A DNA stretch of 64,000 nucleotides. Origin: Microcoleus sp. FACHB-61 (GTDB taxonomy: Bacteria > Cyanobacteriota > Cyanobacteriia > Cyanobacteriales > Microcoleaceae). Below are positions 25,601 to 32,420 of this stretch, piece by piece (position 1 is the first letter of the stretch; every line of letters starts with the position of its first letter). A program made the translations under genes and the position numbers. Location: positions 1-64,000 of the forward strand of contig JACJNY010000066.1 of NCBI GenBank assembly GCA_014695295.1, read 5' to 3'. The notes beneath the pieces are model-generated. The model was not told the DNA's origin, searched no databases, and worked only from the letters and a program-made list of their open reading frames with translations.

Positions 25601-26017
25601 GCTGATGCGGTGAATCTCGCCTCTCGTTTGGAAGGATTGACTAAGGTTTACGGCTCGGGAATTCTAGTTAGCGGTGCAATTATCGATCGCCTCGACGATC
25701 CAGAAAAATATAAGTACAGATTTGTCGATCGAGTAATGGTGAAAGGAAAGACAAATGCTGTGTCGGTGTTTGAAATTTACGAGACAGAAACAGAGCAGAG
25801 CATTGTACTCAAGCAGCAAACTGCGGAGGTTTTTCAAGAAGCTCTCAATTTTTACTACGAGCAAAAATTTGTTGCCGCCCAAAAAGTATTTCAGAATATT
25901 TTACAAATCAATCCTGACGATCGGGTAGCAATGCTGTATTTCAAACGAGCTCGCAAGTATCGAATGTACGGAGCCCCGGAGGGGTGGTCCGGCGTGGAAA
26001 CTTCGACGGAGAAATAG
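22622..26017 (+). CDS. Hybrid sensor: Cache-HAMP-histidine kinase-receiver-adenylate/guanylate cyclase
   Basis: 1131 residues. TM1 ~21-43, extracytoplasmic Cache-type sensor ~45-350, TM2 ~352-372, HAMP ~373-425. The HisKA domain carries His450 in [10 protein letters not shown] and the HATPase domain has N-box [18 protein letters not shown] and [10 protein letters not shown]. The receiver has phospho-acceptor Asp771 in [10 protein letters not shown] and TAK/KPF motifs. A class III cyclase domain keeps both metal aspartates, Asp883 in VLFADIRSF and Asp927 in [10 protein letters not shown], and the [12 protein letters not shown] and [19 protein letters not shown] segments. A C-terminal helical, TPR-like tail (~1060-1131) follows. 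An external ligand presumably controls a His-Asp relay that sets cAMP output, as in CyaC-like cyclases. Substrate choice (ATP or GTP) cannot be read with certainty. Confidence 0.95.
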   Translation: MSTLSLKHLVAKLSGKATLQTVLIVPFVLQVFAAVGIVGYLSFRNSQRAVNDLADQLMGEVSHRIEQNLRTYLQTPHQINQSKLDAVKLGFVNMKDLSAWEKYLWRQVQLYPYINFTSIANQDGEYRTGEKMSNGTLLINASGPSTNFDFYSYNTNDTGDRTAVAASVKNFDIRQHPSYAYAALAAKPTWSSVYISFLEPTLIVSALQPVYNSQKQLEGVLIAALRLDSIGQFLNSLKIGKSGQTFIIERNGTLLATSTPEKPFHTQNGKKELFKVTESSDAVTQTTAKYLESRFQNLHQITKSQQLYFEINGKQQFLKVLPFQDGKGLDWLIVVVVPEADFMQQIHAGNRTTVLLCLAALGMATVLGILTSRWIIKPILKLKEAAIALSEGQFDKTVKLDRSDELGVLAAAFNSMAQQLQASFTALETKNTELQRLDKLKDEFLANTSHELRTPLNGIIGIAESLIDGATGQLPEPTNFNLALISSSGKRLSSLINDLLDFSQLKHKTIELQIKSVGIREIVSVILTLSQPLVGKKNLQLINSAAPELPPIAADENRLQQILYNLIGNAIKFTESGRVEISAELVTGNVQSPPNSQLAITVSDTGIGIPEDKLEQIFESFEQADGSTAREYGGTGLGLTVAKQLVELHGGKIWVSSTIGVGSQFTFTLPVSESQPEFSSRKPRLTEVSRILITPELTPESSLINSQVFANSESLESEKLKILVVDDEPINIHVIINSLSLANYDITEASNGLEALNLIQSGFKPDLILLDVMMPQMTGYEVCRELRKKYSPLEMPILMLTAKNQTTDLVEAFNLEANDYVTKPFIKKELLARINTQIRLAKLNAAYGRFVPHDFLSLLEKPSIIEVKLGEHQERDMTVLFADIRSFTALSENMTPHENFAFINTYLGRVSPAIRKNNGFIDKYIGDAVMALFPTSPSDGVRAAIDMQKEVNIYNQQREKNGLCPIAIGVGLHAGNLMLGTIGERERMESTVIADAVNLASRLEGLTKVYGSGILVSGAIIDRLDDPEKYKYRFVDRVMVKGKTNAVSVFEIYETETEQSIVLKQQTAEVFQEALNFYYEQKFVAAQKVFQNILQINPDDRVAMLYFKRARKYRMYGAPEGWSGVETSTEK

Positions 26018-26065
26018 GGCGCGCACTGCACGCCCTACTCTTTTTAAAAGATGGTTGCACAAACT

Positions 26066-26338
26066 TTAAAATATAGTTGTACAAACGCCTAATTTATTCC
26101 AAGTTTTAGGGCCGACAATGCCATCAGCAACGATTTGTTGTTGCTTTTGAAAGTTGATGACTGCTTGTTGGGTTTTCGCGCCGAATCCTCCATCAGTAGT
26201 TACGGAAAATCCGCTGGCGTTCAAGAGTCGCTGGAGGTAGCGAACGTCCTCATTTTGGGTGACGGCATCGTTGCGTTTGAGTAGGGGAAAATAACTGCAG
26301 GAAGGTAATTCAATGTGAAGTGCGTTTGTGGTTTGCAT
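26066..26338 (-). CDS. Small peptidoglycan-binding-domain protein, tandem paralogue 1
   Basis: 90 residues that consist almost wholly of one PG_binding_1 domain (VRYLQRLLNASGFSV, GGFGAKTQQAVINFQ, VADGIVGPKTW). A ~20-residue leader (MQTTNALHIELPSCS, LLKRND) lacks a signal peptide. The family binds cell-wall peptides or glycan, usually attached to hydrolases; here it stands alone. The leader and about 40 bases upstream of the ATG are shared with the next gene, showing a tandem duplication. The lack of an export signal is odd for a wall-binding module. Confidence 0.85.
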   Translation of the reverse strand: MQTTNALHIELPSCSYFPLLKRNDAVTQNEDVRYLQRLLNASGFSVTTDGGFGAKTQQAVINFQKQQQIVADGIVGPKTWNKLGVCTTIF

Positions 26339-26531
26339 GGTTTAATTCTCAATTGGTTGTTTGCAAGTTGTTTGAAAGCAGAGAAGGGCGCAAATGATGT
26401 TAATAGTCCTGGATACACTCTTGACGGGTAGAAACCTAGTTTTTTAGCCTTTCTGGAGGCTGAAACCAAGGATTGCTGTGAAAAAACCGGGTTTCTCGCT
26501 ACCCGTGCCCATAGAATTAGTTAACTTGGAT

Positions 26532-26813
26532 TTAACATCCGGGTTCATCTGTATAACAAGCGCCTAATAGACTCCAAGTTTGAGGGCCGACAATGCCATC
26601 AACAGCAATCTGATTTTCCTTTTGAAATTTGATGACTGCTTGTTCGGTTTTTGGGCCGAAGAATCCATCAGTTGCGACGGGATATCCGTTTTTAACTAAG
26701 GATTGTTGGAGATAGCGCACGTTTTGATTGGCAGCGGTGCTATTATTTCGTTTCAGTGTGGGCAGTGAAGAGCAAAGAGGCAATTGAGCGTAAATTGAAT
26801 TTGTGGTTTGCAT
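26532..26813 (-). CDS. Small peptidoglycan-binding-domain protein, tandem paralogue 2
   Basis: 93 residues; same leader (MQTTNSIYAQLPLCSSLPTL) and PG_binding_1 fold (VRYLQQSLVKNGYPVATDG, FFGPKTEQAVIKFQ, VDGIVGPQTW) as the gene at 26066-26338. It is upstream in the same direction, 193 bases apart. That gap holds an AAAAACCGGGTTTCTC short dispersed repeat, so co-transcription is possible but not certain. The C-terminal extension (CYTDEPGC) adds two cysteines absent from the paralogue. Confidence 0.85.
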   Translation of the reverse strand: MQTTNSIYAQLPLCSSLPTLKRNNSTAANQNVRYLQQSLVKNGYPVATDGFFGPKTEQAVIKFQKENQIAVDGIVGPQTWSLLGACYTDEPGC

Positions 26814-27201
26814 GGTTTGATTGGGGATTAGTGGTTTGCAAGTCGTTTGAACTTGCTATTCCCCAGTTGTAGCTGTGGGGGGAAGTGCTTTAACAGTCGC
26901 TTTTTATAGTGACGCTTATCTGGGGTAGCTCAGATGAGTGACAGCCCGCTATCACATCCGTTTTGTACTGAGTAATTGTCAAAGGCAAACAGCAGCCAAT
27001 TTCCATTTTTTATCAATTTTTAGCATCTTTGCCGGAAGCCCCACACCATACCTGTAGGGCTGTTGGTGTCGGGATGGATAGGCGGATTGACGTAGGTTGG
27101 CGAGTCAATCAATCGTGTCACGGTGTAATCAATCCACTCTTGTAAAAGCTGAGTAACGGTCTTTTCTCTAGAGGAGGCAACAATACTGTTTTTAAAGCGA
27201 A
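26814..27201. other. Intergenic region upstream of the peptidoglycan-binding genes
   Basis: Probably contains the promoter of the 26532-26813 gene. The CCCCAGTTGTAGCTGTGGGG hairpin at ~26861-26880 is conspicuous. A 61-codon frame at 27020-27205 begins with TTG overlapping the HD gene's stop; it has no recognisable features and is not called. Confidence 0.45.
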
Positions 27202-28656
27202 TCAACCATGTGATCGAAAAGGGCGATCGGGAAAATTGGTTTGGGGTTGAGACTTTAACTTAGAAGTGATATCGTAGTATCGGTAAATAGTAGATTTGCG
27301 GTTGTCAAACAACTTGAGAATTGAATCAATAACAATTTCTGTAACTATCGGGTTAAAGCCGGAAATAAAGTCATCGGCGTTTATATTGTGTTTAAAAAAC
27401 TCCTTAGCTCGATCGCACTGATAGCGCATTTCGTCAAAGCCCACAATTTTTATCACAAACGTTGTCAGCGGCGAGTTCTCCAAATCGGTATTAGAAGTGC
27501 TTTTAGCGCGCCCATTTTCTAATAAATTCAATACTTCCGCTTCTAAATTAATTTTAGGTTTGTAAGGTTTCTCTATTTCGGGAAAAAAGCTTTCCAGGCG
27601 CACGCAGTTAGCAGCTTGATCCGGAATTCCTCCCATCATCATCGCCAGAGAAACCTCAATCCCCAAGTCCGAAGAAAGAGCTTCTAGCAGAGCTAGAGCA
27701 GGCAGTTTGCACCCCAAATAAAGCTTGGCAATTTCGAGATTGTACTTAGCAGTAGTTTCCCAGCGCTGATACGTGCGATCGTCTGGATATCCCTCAAACT
27801 GCCGGAAAATCATCTCTGGCTTGAGATAATTCAGAAAACCTTCCATCTTCAGCAAAGCAACTCGGTAGTCGCGAACCGTGTAAAAACCGCAGCAGATGAG
27901 ATTGTGATTGGTTTCCGGCAGTAAATTCCAGGTATTTGCCAAAAAATGAGCTGAACTATGGTGAGCAAAACTCATCACATCCCGGTTAGAAATTCGCACA
28001 GATTTTTTCACCGTTTCCCGCATTTCCTCGTCAGTCAAACTGAGGTTAAACAGTCTATTTGTTGCTTGCAAGCGGTCATAAAGGCGCTGGCTTACCGTCA
28101 CTCCGGACTCGGCGGCGCGAAACGGAATTGTTGCTTCAATGCAGCCTGCAATTTGAAGCAATTGCTCGCGTTTGAGAAATGGTTCTAGAGCTTTTACTGC
28201 TACCACAGCGCTGAGAAATTCGTTTTGTCCTGCGAAAGGATTGAGGACTTCGCCCGGCTGAAAATTGAATACCAGCATTACCATCTCGAAGATAGCATCT
28301 GCAGACAGTTCAGATTTATCCCGAATTTGTAGCTGTTTGTTAACCTCTTTTGCAACAGGAGTGATGTAGTAGCTGACGTTAAAGTTAATGCTGCGATCGA
28401 CTTGCACGTAGACTGTATCGTGAAATAAAGCTGCCAAAACCTCGATCGCATCTTCATCTCCCCCCACATCAAAAATATGTTCGGGAGTGTGAAAAAACCG
28501 CCAGGGCCCCATCATCGGCTGAACAATCAGTTCGGCAATCCGAGCGAGTTCACTTGGTTCGACTTTTGCTTCTAGGCGATCGATCGCCCAAATCAGCTTT
28601 TCTAAGCACTGTAAGTAGGCTTGTTTGCTATCCATCACAGTCTTTCCCAATAACAT
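27202..28656 (-). CDS. HD-domain-like phosphohydrolase family protein (cyanobacterial)
   Basis: 484 residues; the ATG at 28656 or the ATG seven codons later could start it. The N-terminal third holds FFHTPEHIFDV and LAALFHDTVYV, an H...HD metal-binding pattern of the HD superfamily, followed by helical segments (AIPFRAAE-like, SQRLYDRLQ). Residues ~215-330 form a second helical block, and the C-terminal ~120 residues are charged and variable. It is probably a soluble nucleotide or phosphate-ester hydrolase; the substrate is unknown. It is not closely similar in sequence to the HD protein at 2757-3740. No operon partner is evident. Confidence 0.8.
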   Translation of the reverse strand: MLLGKTVMDSKQAYLQCLEKLIWAIDRLEAKVEPSELARIAELIVQPMMGPWRFFHTPEHIFDVGGDEDAIEVLAALFHDTVYVQVDRSINFNVSYYITPVAKEVNKQLQIRDKSELSADAIFEMVMLVFNFQPGEVLNPFAGQNEFLSAVVAVKALEPFLKREQLLQIAGCIEATIPFRAAESGVTVSQRLYDRLQATNRLFNLSLTDEEMRETVKKSVRISNRDVMSFAHHSSAHFLANTWNLLPETNHNLICCGFYTVRDYRVALLKMEGFLNYLKPEMIFRQFEGYPDDRTYQRWETTAKYNLEIAKLYLGCKLPALALLEALSSDLGIEVSLAMMMGGIPDQAANCVRLESFFPEIEKPYKPKINLEAEVLNLLENGRAKSTSNTDLENSPLTTFVIKIVGFDEMRYQCDRAKEFFKHNINADDFISGFNPIVTEIVIDSILKLFDNRKSTIYRYYDITSKLKSQPQTNFPDRPFRSHG

Positions 28657-28667
28657 TGCTGTCAGTC

Positions 28668-28790
28668 GATTTTAGATTTTAGATTTTAGATTTACTCCAC
28701 AGATGAATCTGGAACCTTCAACCTTAGTCTAAAATTTTTATATCTCCACGACAGGAGTCGTTCGCAAGTATCCGTTTTTGGGCGGGGTCA
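28668..28790. repeat. Dispersed intergenic repeat, copy 2, with TTAGATT heptamers
   Basis: Shares the TTTACTCCACAGATGAATCT block and the GTATCCGTTTTTGGGCGGGG block with 3835-3945. Here the left side has three to four tandem GATTTTA heptamers, which are also present at 43380-43410. It lies in the gap upstream of the minus-strand HD gene. Confidence 0.6.
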
Positions 28791-28919
28791 CGTCAGCCAC
28801 CATGCTGGTAGTTTGATTCTTTCGTAGATGCGCCCCGGCGTTTTTGAGTTGGGATTTTTGAGCTTTTTTTTGAAGACTTTAGCTGCCATTTAGGATGCAA
28901 CTACTTACTTAAAATCAAC

Positions 28920-29540
28920 TTAATTCCCGGTAGCTGACCTCCCCTGTTTTCCTAGCCGAATTAGCACAAAGTAGGACAAGTAAATTACATAGATTCCTAA
29001 ACCTATCAGACCCAACAATCCCAAAAATTGAGGGTTTGCCGTAGGGTGAAACATTTGTTTGTACAGCCAAGGTGGATCTAACCAAACGCGGCAAAAAGGT
29101 TCGTCAATTATCTGAATTTGAGATTTAAAGGCACAGCTTAAGAAGGGAAGTTGAGCTAGAGCGCCCAAACCGCTGTAAACAGTAATCGCCCACCGCCAAG
29201 CTGTAAAAGCCAGTTTCAGGGGCGACTGCGGTCTATCGGCAATTTCTTCGTTTAAATCCTCCCAAAACCACAGACAAGCAGGAATTAAGGCCCTCCCAAT
29301 CACCGACGACACAAAGCTCACAGGCAGCGCAGCCATCATCAGGTAAAGTGTAATTGCCAGCAAACTCGCCACCCGCCAATAAATAATCGACAAACGGACG
29401 ATCGCCTCAGCTTTTGCAACAACAGCCCAAATCAGCACTACCAGCGGGATCGAAATTGTTAATAACACAGACAACCGATAATCCATCCAGACTAGCGGTT
29501 GAAACCAAGGCCCGGTGGCTGCCAATAAAAGACTCAACAT
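28920..29540 (-). CDS. DUF3177 family membrane protein
   Basis: 206 residues with four to five hydrophobic segments (LSVLLTISIPLVVLIWAVV, SLLAITLYLMMAALPVSFVS, FLGLLGLIGLGIYVIYLSYF among them). The conserved opening GPWFQPLVWMDYRLSVLL and the central FWEDLNEEI are typical of DUF3177, a family confined to cyanobacteria and probably thylakoid or plasma-membrane located. No enzymatic motif is visible. Its role is unknown. Confidence 0.8.
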   Translation of the reverse strand: MLSLLLAATGPWFQPLVWMDYRLSVLLTISIPLVVLIWAVVAKAEAIVRLSIIYWRVASLLAITLYLMMAALPVSFVSSVIGRALIPACLWFWEDLNEEIADRPQSPLKLAFTAWRWAITVYSGLGALAQLPFLSCAFKSQIQIIDEPFCRVWLDPPWLYKQMFHPTANPQFLGLLGLIGLGIYVIYLSYFVLIRLGKQGRSATGN

Positions 29541-29945
29541 CTTTGGGAAAATATACTCACTTATTTGTCACAAATTTTACTACAAAAATGCTAAAAAATC
29601 AGCAACCTGAACACGGTCTTAATGTTTTAGTTACTGCTACCTTTTCTAAGGTACTTGGCGCGCTTTGAAAGGTACTTGAGACACGATAGAGGGCAATACG
29701 CTTGGATTAAAAATGTTTATTCCTCGGATCTGCCTTGCAGCATCCCCCGAACCAAGGGGGACGCAAGAGCAAATTCTTGTTTCCCTTGGTTCGGGGGGCT
29801 GGGGAGAAGCTGGCTGATTTAAACCGTATTGGGAGACAGAGCAAATCTCGCCATTACCTAAAAGCTCAACCCCTAAAATAAAATTCTCCCGCGCCAAAAG
29901 TTAGATTTCGGCGCGGGAGGGAAGGCATAGAGCTAAATGGCTCGT
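29541..29945. other. Intergenic region with a perfect inverted repeat
   Basis: Between the DUF3177 gene start and the cp12 stop (both genes minus). It contains CCCCCGAACCAAGGG at 29744-29758 and its exact complement CCCTTGGTTCGGGGG at 29783-29797, with a 24-base loop. This is a dispersed palindrome type that could also end the cp12 transcript. No convincing ORF. Confidence 0.6.
29744..29797. repeat. Perfect 15-bp inverted repeat, terminator-like
   Basis: The arms at 29744-29758 and 29783-29797 are exact complements. It lies about 150 bases downstream of the cp12 stop without a clear T-run, so a dispersed palindromic repeat is as likely as a terminator. Confidence 0.65.
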
Positions 29946-30182
29946 TTATTCGTCGTAGATGCGGCACTCAGCAGCGTCAGGATTGTCGTCGCAATATTGT
30001 TCAAAAGAATTCTTAGGTTTGACTTGCTTTTGGTGGGAAGCTTCTGCTTGCAGTTCTTCAACTGCGTCCCACGCAGCCGCGCATTCCCCGGAAGTGGCGC
30101 CCTTGGCGTCACAGACGGTACGAGCGCTTTCTAGTTCTTCTTCAATTTTTTCTTGGATGTTGCCTGCAGGTGTTGTTGTCAT
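29946..30182 (-). CDS. cp12: CP12, redox regulator of the Calvin cycle
   Basis: 78 residues, the usual length. It has an N-terminal cysteine pair (RTVCDAKGATSGECAAAWDA), the core motif AWDAVEELQAEASHQ and a C-terminal pair (YCDDNPDAAECRIYDE). In the dark the oxidised disulfides let CP12 bind GAPDH and phosphoribulokinase, shutting down both enzymes; the C-terminal tail inserts into the GAPDH site. Both disulfide loops are intact. The ATG has no strong Shine-Dalgarno and lies only 21 bases after a CTCAGGGCTAAAGCC hairpin, in a highly structured upstream region. Confidence 0.97.
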   Translation of the reverse strand: MTTTPAGNIQEKIEEELESARTVCDAKGATSGECAAAWDAVEELQAEASHQKQVKPKNSFEQYCDDNPDAAECRIYDE

Positions 30183-30202
30183 AAAAAAACTCGGTAAGTG
30201 GG

Positions 30203-30548
30203 AAACTCAGCGGCTTTAGCCCTGAGAGGAAAACGGCGCGGCGATTAAAATCGCCTTGAATCCCCTTTCGGGGTTGGAGAGGGAATTTAATCAACCTCTC
30301 CAGTGAGGTATGGTTGCCTCAATCTCCCTTTCGGGGTAAAGTTCGCTTCGCCAATGTTATAAAGGCTTGTCACGCTTACAGCACTGTCTCAGTGACTTTA
30401 AGACTGTTTAACTGTAAACAACAGAGCGGAAAACTAGCGACGTATTCTCCGGTGTTATGACCTAAATAACGTAGTCAGTGAAGACTTAGGCTGGTCAGTA
30501 CAGCTTGCTTCGATCTCTCTTACAAGCTCAGTGGCTTTAGCCCTGAGT
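30203..30548 (-). ncRNA. Candidate structured RNA or mobile-element right end upstream of cp12
   Basis: On the minus strand the segment is bounded by two direct copies of a self-complementary motif: CTCAGGGCTAAAGCCACTGAG-type at 30528-30548 and CTCAGGGCTAAAGCCGCTGAG-type at 30203-30223. Between them are further stems: CCCCGAAAGGGG (30261-30272), GGAGAGG paired with CCTCTCC (30275-30301) and GGCGATTTTAATCGCC (30239-30254). The stacked compensating stems suggest a folded RNA that reads into cp12. It could be an omega-type RNA of a TnpB/IscB element, a HEARO-like RNA, or a MITE; the sequence alone does not decide. Confidence 0.4.
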
Positions 30549-30788
30549 TACTGACCTTATTAAGTAAGAAAGGTTTTCTTTTTGGATGTTAGTTTGGGTT
30601 GGATTTGCAGTTTCGGTCTGGCGACCCCAGCTAATAATAGCTTGAGATGCGCTGCTGTTGCAGCAGCCCAGATAGAAACCATCCATAAGTACGATCGCAG
30701 TAGCCGTCTCTACTCCCTGCTTTACTAGCCCGTAGGCGGATTCTAGTCCACAGGCATTAATGTAGGTCGAGCCCACCTTACTTTTGAT
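30537..30788 (-). pseudogene. Remnant of a TnpB-like (IS200/IS605, OrfB) C-terminal tail
   Basis: The minus frame reads VGSTYINACGLESAYGLVKQ then GVETATA and ends with a stop inside the CTCAGGGCTAAAGCC hairpin. VGxT...CG...KQE is the pattern of the variable tail of TnpB proteins that follows their zinc ribbon. About 79 codons stay open, but no RuvC or zinc-finger part exists upstream. A diverged relative at 34600-34735 supports a transposon origin. The 30777-31017 remainder holds the promoter of the FIST gene on the other strand. Confidence 0.5.
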
Positions 30789-31017
30789 GAAAACATTACA
30801 CGAGGTTGGTGTGTCAAACTGTATTGAGCTTTATCTTTTAAGATTTAGCTGAACACGGCATTTAACAGTTAACAGATTAAGCGGACTCTCATGTTAACTT
30901 ATGTTAACACAAGAAGGACGATCGAGGGGGAATCGATCGCCCAAGGATACCGTCCCCCCAGCGGTCAGTTCCGGTTAGCCTAATGTATAGAGATAGTTTT
31001 ATAGAGAAGTTTGCCAG

Positions 31018-32271
31018 ATGTACACCGAAAACCAAATGCAGTGGGTCAGCGCCTTATCAACCCGTCCGTCTTTGGAATCCGCCCTCAAAGAAGTTGTAGA
31101 ACAAGCAGATCGCGACCTAGAAGGTCGAGCCGATTTAGCGCTGATATTTATCTCGTCTGCCTTTGCCAGCGAATATTCTCGGCTGATGCCTTTACTCCGA
31201 GAACTGCTGCCAGTGCCCGCGATCCTGGGCTGCGGCGGGGGAGGAGTCATCGGCACGAACCGGGGCGGCCTCACCGAAGAAGTCGAGGGAGCTCCGGCAG
31301 TCAGCCTCAGTCTGGCCCGTTTGCCGGGAGTGAATGTCAGAACTTTTCACGTCGGTGCCGAAGAACTGCCGGACTTAGACAGTCCCCCGGATACTTGGGT
31401 GGATCTCTTGGGCGTGCCGGCCCAGGAAGAACCGCAGTTCATCATCTTGGCCGACCCCTTTTCCGCAAAAATTAACGATTTGCTGCAAGGGCTAGATTAT
31501 GCCTATCCGGGTGCGGCGAAGGTAGGGGGGCTCGCCGGCGGGGACGGTGCGGGCAGGGGCCCGGCGCTGTTTTGCGACTATCAGCTTTACCGAGAAGGGA
31601 CGGTTGGGGTAGCTTTGAGCGGCAATATAGTTTTGGAAACGATCGTAGCTCAAGGCTGCAGACCGATCGGGCATCCTTATCGGGTGACGGAAGGAGAGCG
31701 GAATATTTTGCTGAAACTCGAAGAACAAACCGACGATACGGGCAGCGCGGGCATCGAGCGATCGCCCTTAGAGGCCCTGCGAGAGTTAGTTCAAACTTTG
31801 AGCGAAGAAGACCGAGAATTAGCCCAGCACTCGTTATTTGTAGGCTTAGTCAGCGATGAATTCAAGCTGACATTAGAGCCGGGAGATTTTTTAATCCGCA
31901 ATCTGTTGGGAGTAGATCCGAAAGTGGGGGCGATTGCGATCGGCGATCGAGTGCGTCCCGGACAGCGCATCCAATTTCACCTGCGGGACGCCCGCACGTC
32001 CGCAGAAGACCTAGAAATGCTGCTCGATCGCTATCAGCGGGCTGCCGAGTACACTGGTACATCCAGTGCCGGCGCCTTGATGTTCTCTTGTCTGGGGCGC
32101 GGCGAAGGGCTCTACGGCCAGTCAAACTTTGACTCCAGACTGTTCGGCCGATACCTCAAAAACATCCCCTTGAGCGGCTTTTTCTGCAACGGCGAAATCG
32201 GCCCCGTCGGCGGCAGCACATTTCTGCACGGCTACACCTCCGTATTCGGAATTTGCCGTCAAAATTCATAA
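31018..32271 (+). CDS. FIST N/C domain sensory protein
   Basis: 417 residues. The FIST N part (~35-230) includes LALIFISSAFASEYS, ILGCGGGGVIGTNRG and KVGGLAGGDGAGRGPALFCD. The FIST C part (~245-395) includes LFVGLVSDEFK, FLIRNLLGVDPKVGAIAIGD and the closing FFCNGEIGPVGGSTFLHGYT. FIST domains are predicted small-ligand (possibly amino acid) sensors. No signal peptide, kinase or transmitter module is present, so this stand-alone form must act through a partner. It converges on the porin gene, with a shared terminator between them. Confidence 0.92.
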   Translation: MYTENQMQWVSALSTRPSLESALKEVVEQADRDLEGRADLALIFISSAFASEYSRLMPLLRELLPVPAILGCGGGGVIGTNRGGLTEEVEGAPAVSLSLARLPGVNVRTFHVGAEELPDLDSPPDTWVDLLGVPAQEEPQFIILADPFSAKINDLLQGLDYAYPGAAKVGGLAGGDGAGRGPALFCDYQLYREGTVGVALSGNIVLETIVAQGCRPIGHPYRVTEGERNILLKLEEQTDDTGSAGIERSPLEALRELVQTLSEEDRELAQHSLFVGLVSDEFKLTLEPGDFLIRNLLGVDPKVGAIAIGDRVRPGQRIQFHLRDARTSAEDLEMLLDRYQRAAEYTGTSSAGALMFSCLGRGEGLYGQSNFDSRLFGRYLKNIPLSGFFCNGEIGPVGGSTFLHGYTSVFGICRQNS

Positions 32272-32279
32272 TTTGGGAA

Positions 32280-32330
32280 CTGTTGACTGTTAACTGTTGA
32301 CTGATGACTGTTAACTGTTAACTATCTCAA
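32280..32330. repeat. GTTAACT/GTTGACT heptamer repeat after the FIST gene
   Basis: Consecutive seven-base units of the form TGTTGAC, TGTTAAC and TGATGAC follow the stop codon, then three ATCTCAA units. This is the same STRR class as between atpD and atpC. Confidence 0.75.
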
Positions 32331-32368
32331 ATCTCAAATCTCAAATTGATCGGCTGATGACCAATAAC

Positions 32369-32396
32369 TAAAAGCGGCAGTCGCCTGCCGCTTTTA
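32369..32396. terminator. Bidirectional intrinsic terminator between FIST and porin genes
   Basis: TAAAAGCGGCAG (32369-32380), loop TCGC, CTGCCGCTTTTA (32385-32396). The 12-bp perfect stem is flanked by A and T tracts, so it can serve both convergent genes. Confidence 0.85.
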
Positions 32397-32420
32397 CTTG
32401 TCAGTAGATATTTGGGAACC

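Noticed and set aside
27020..27205. 61-codon frame overlapping the HD gene stop
   Set aside because: TTG start within the HD gene's terminal codons and no recognisable features.
30203..30548. Complete IS200/IS605 insertion sequence
   Set aside because: Only a TnpB-like tail and end-like hairpins are present; no TnpA, RuvC motif or zinc ribbon is found, so a full element is not supported.
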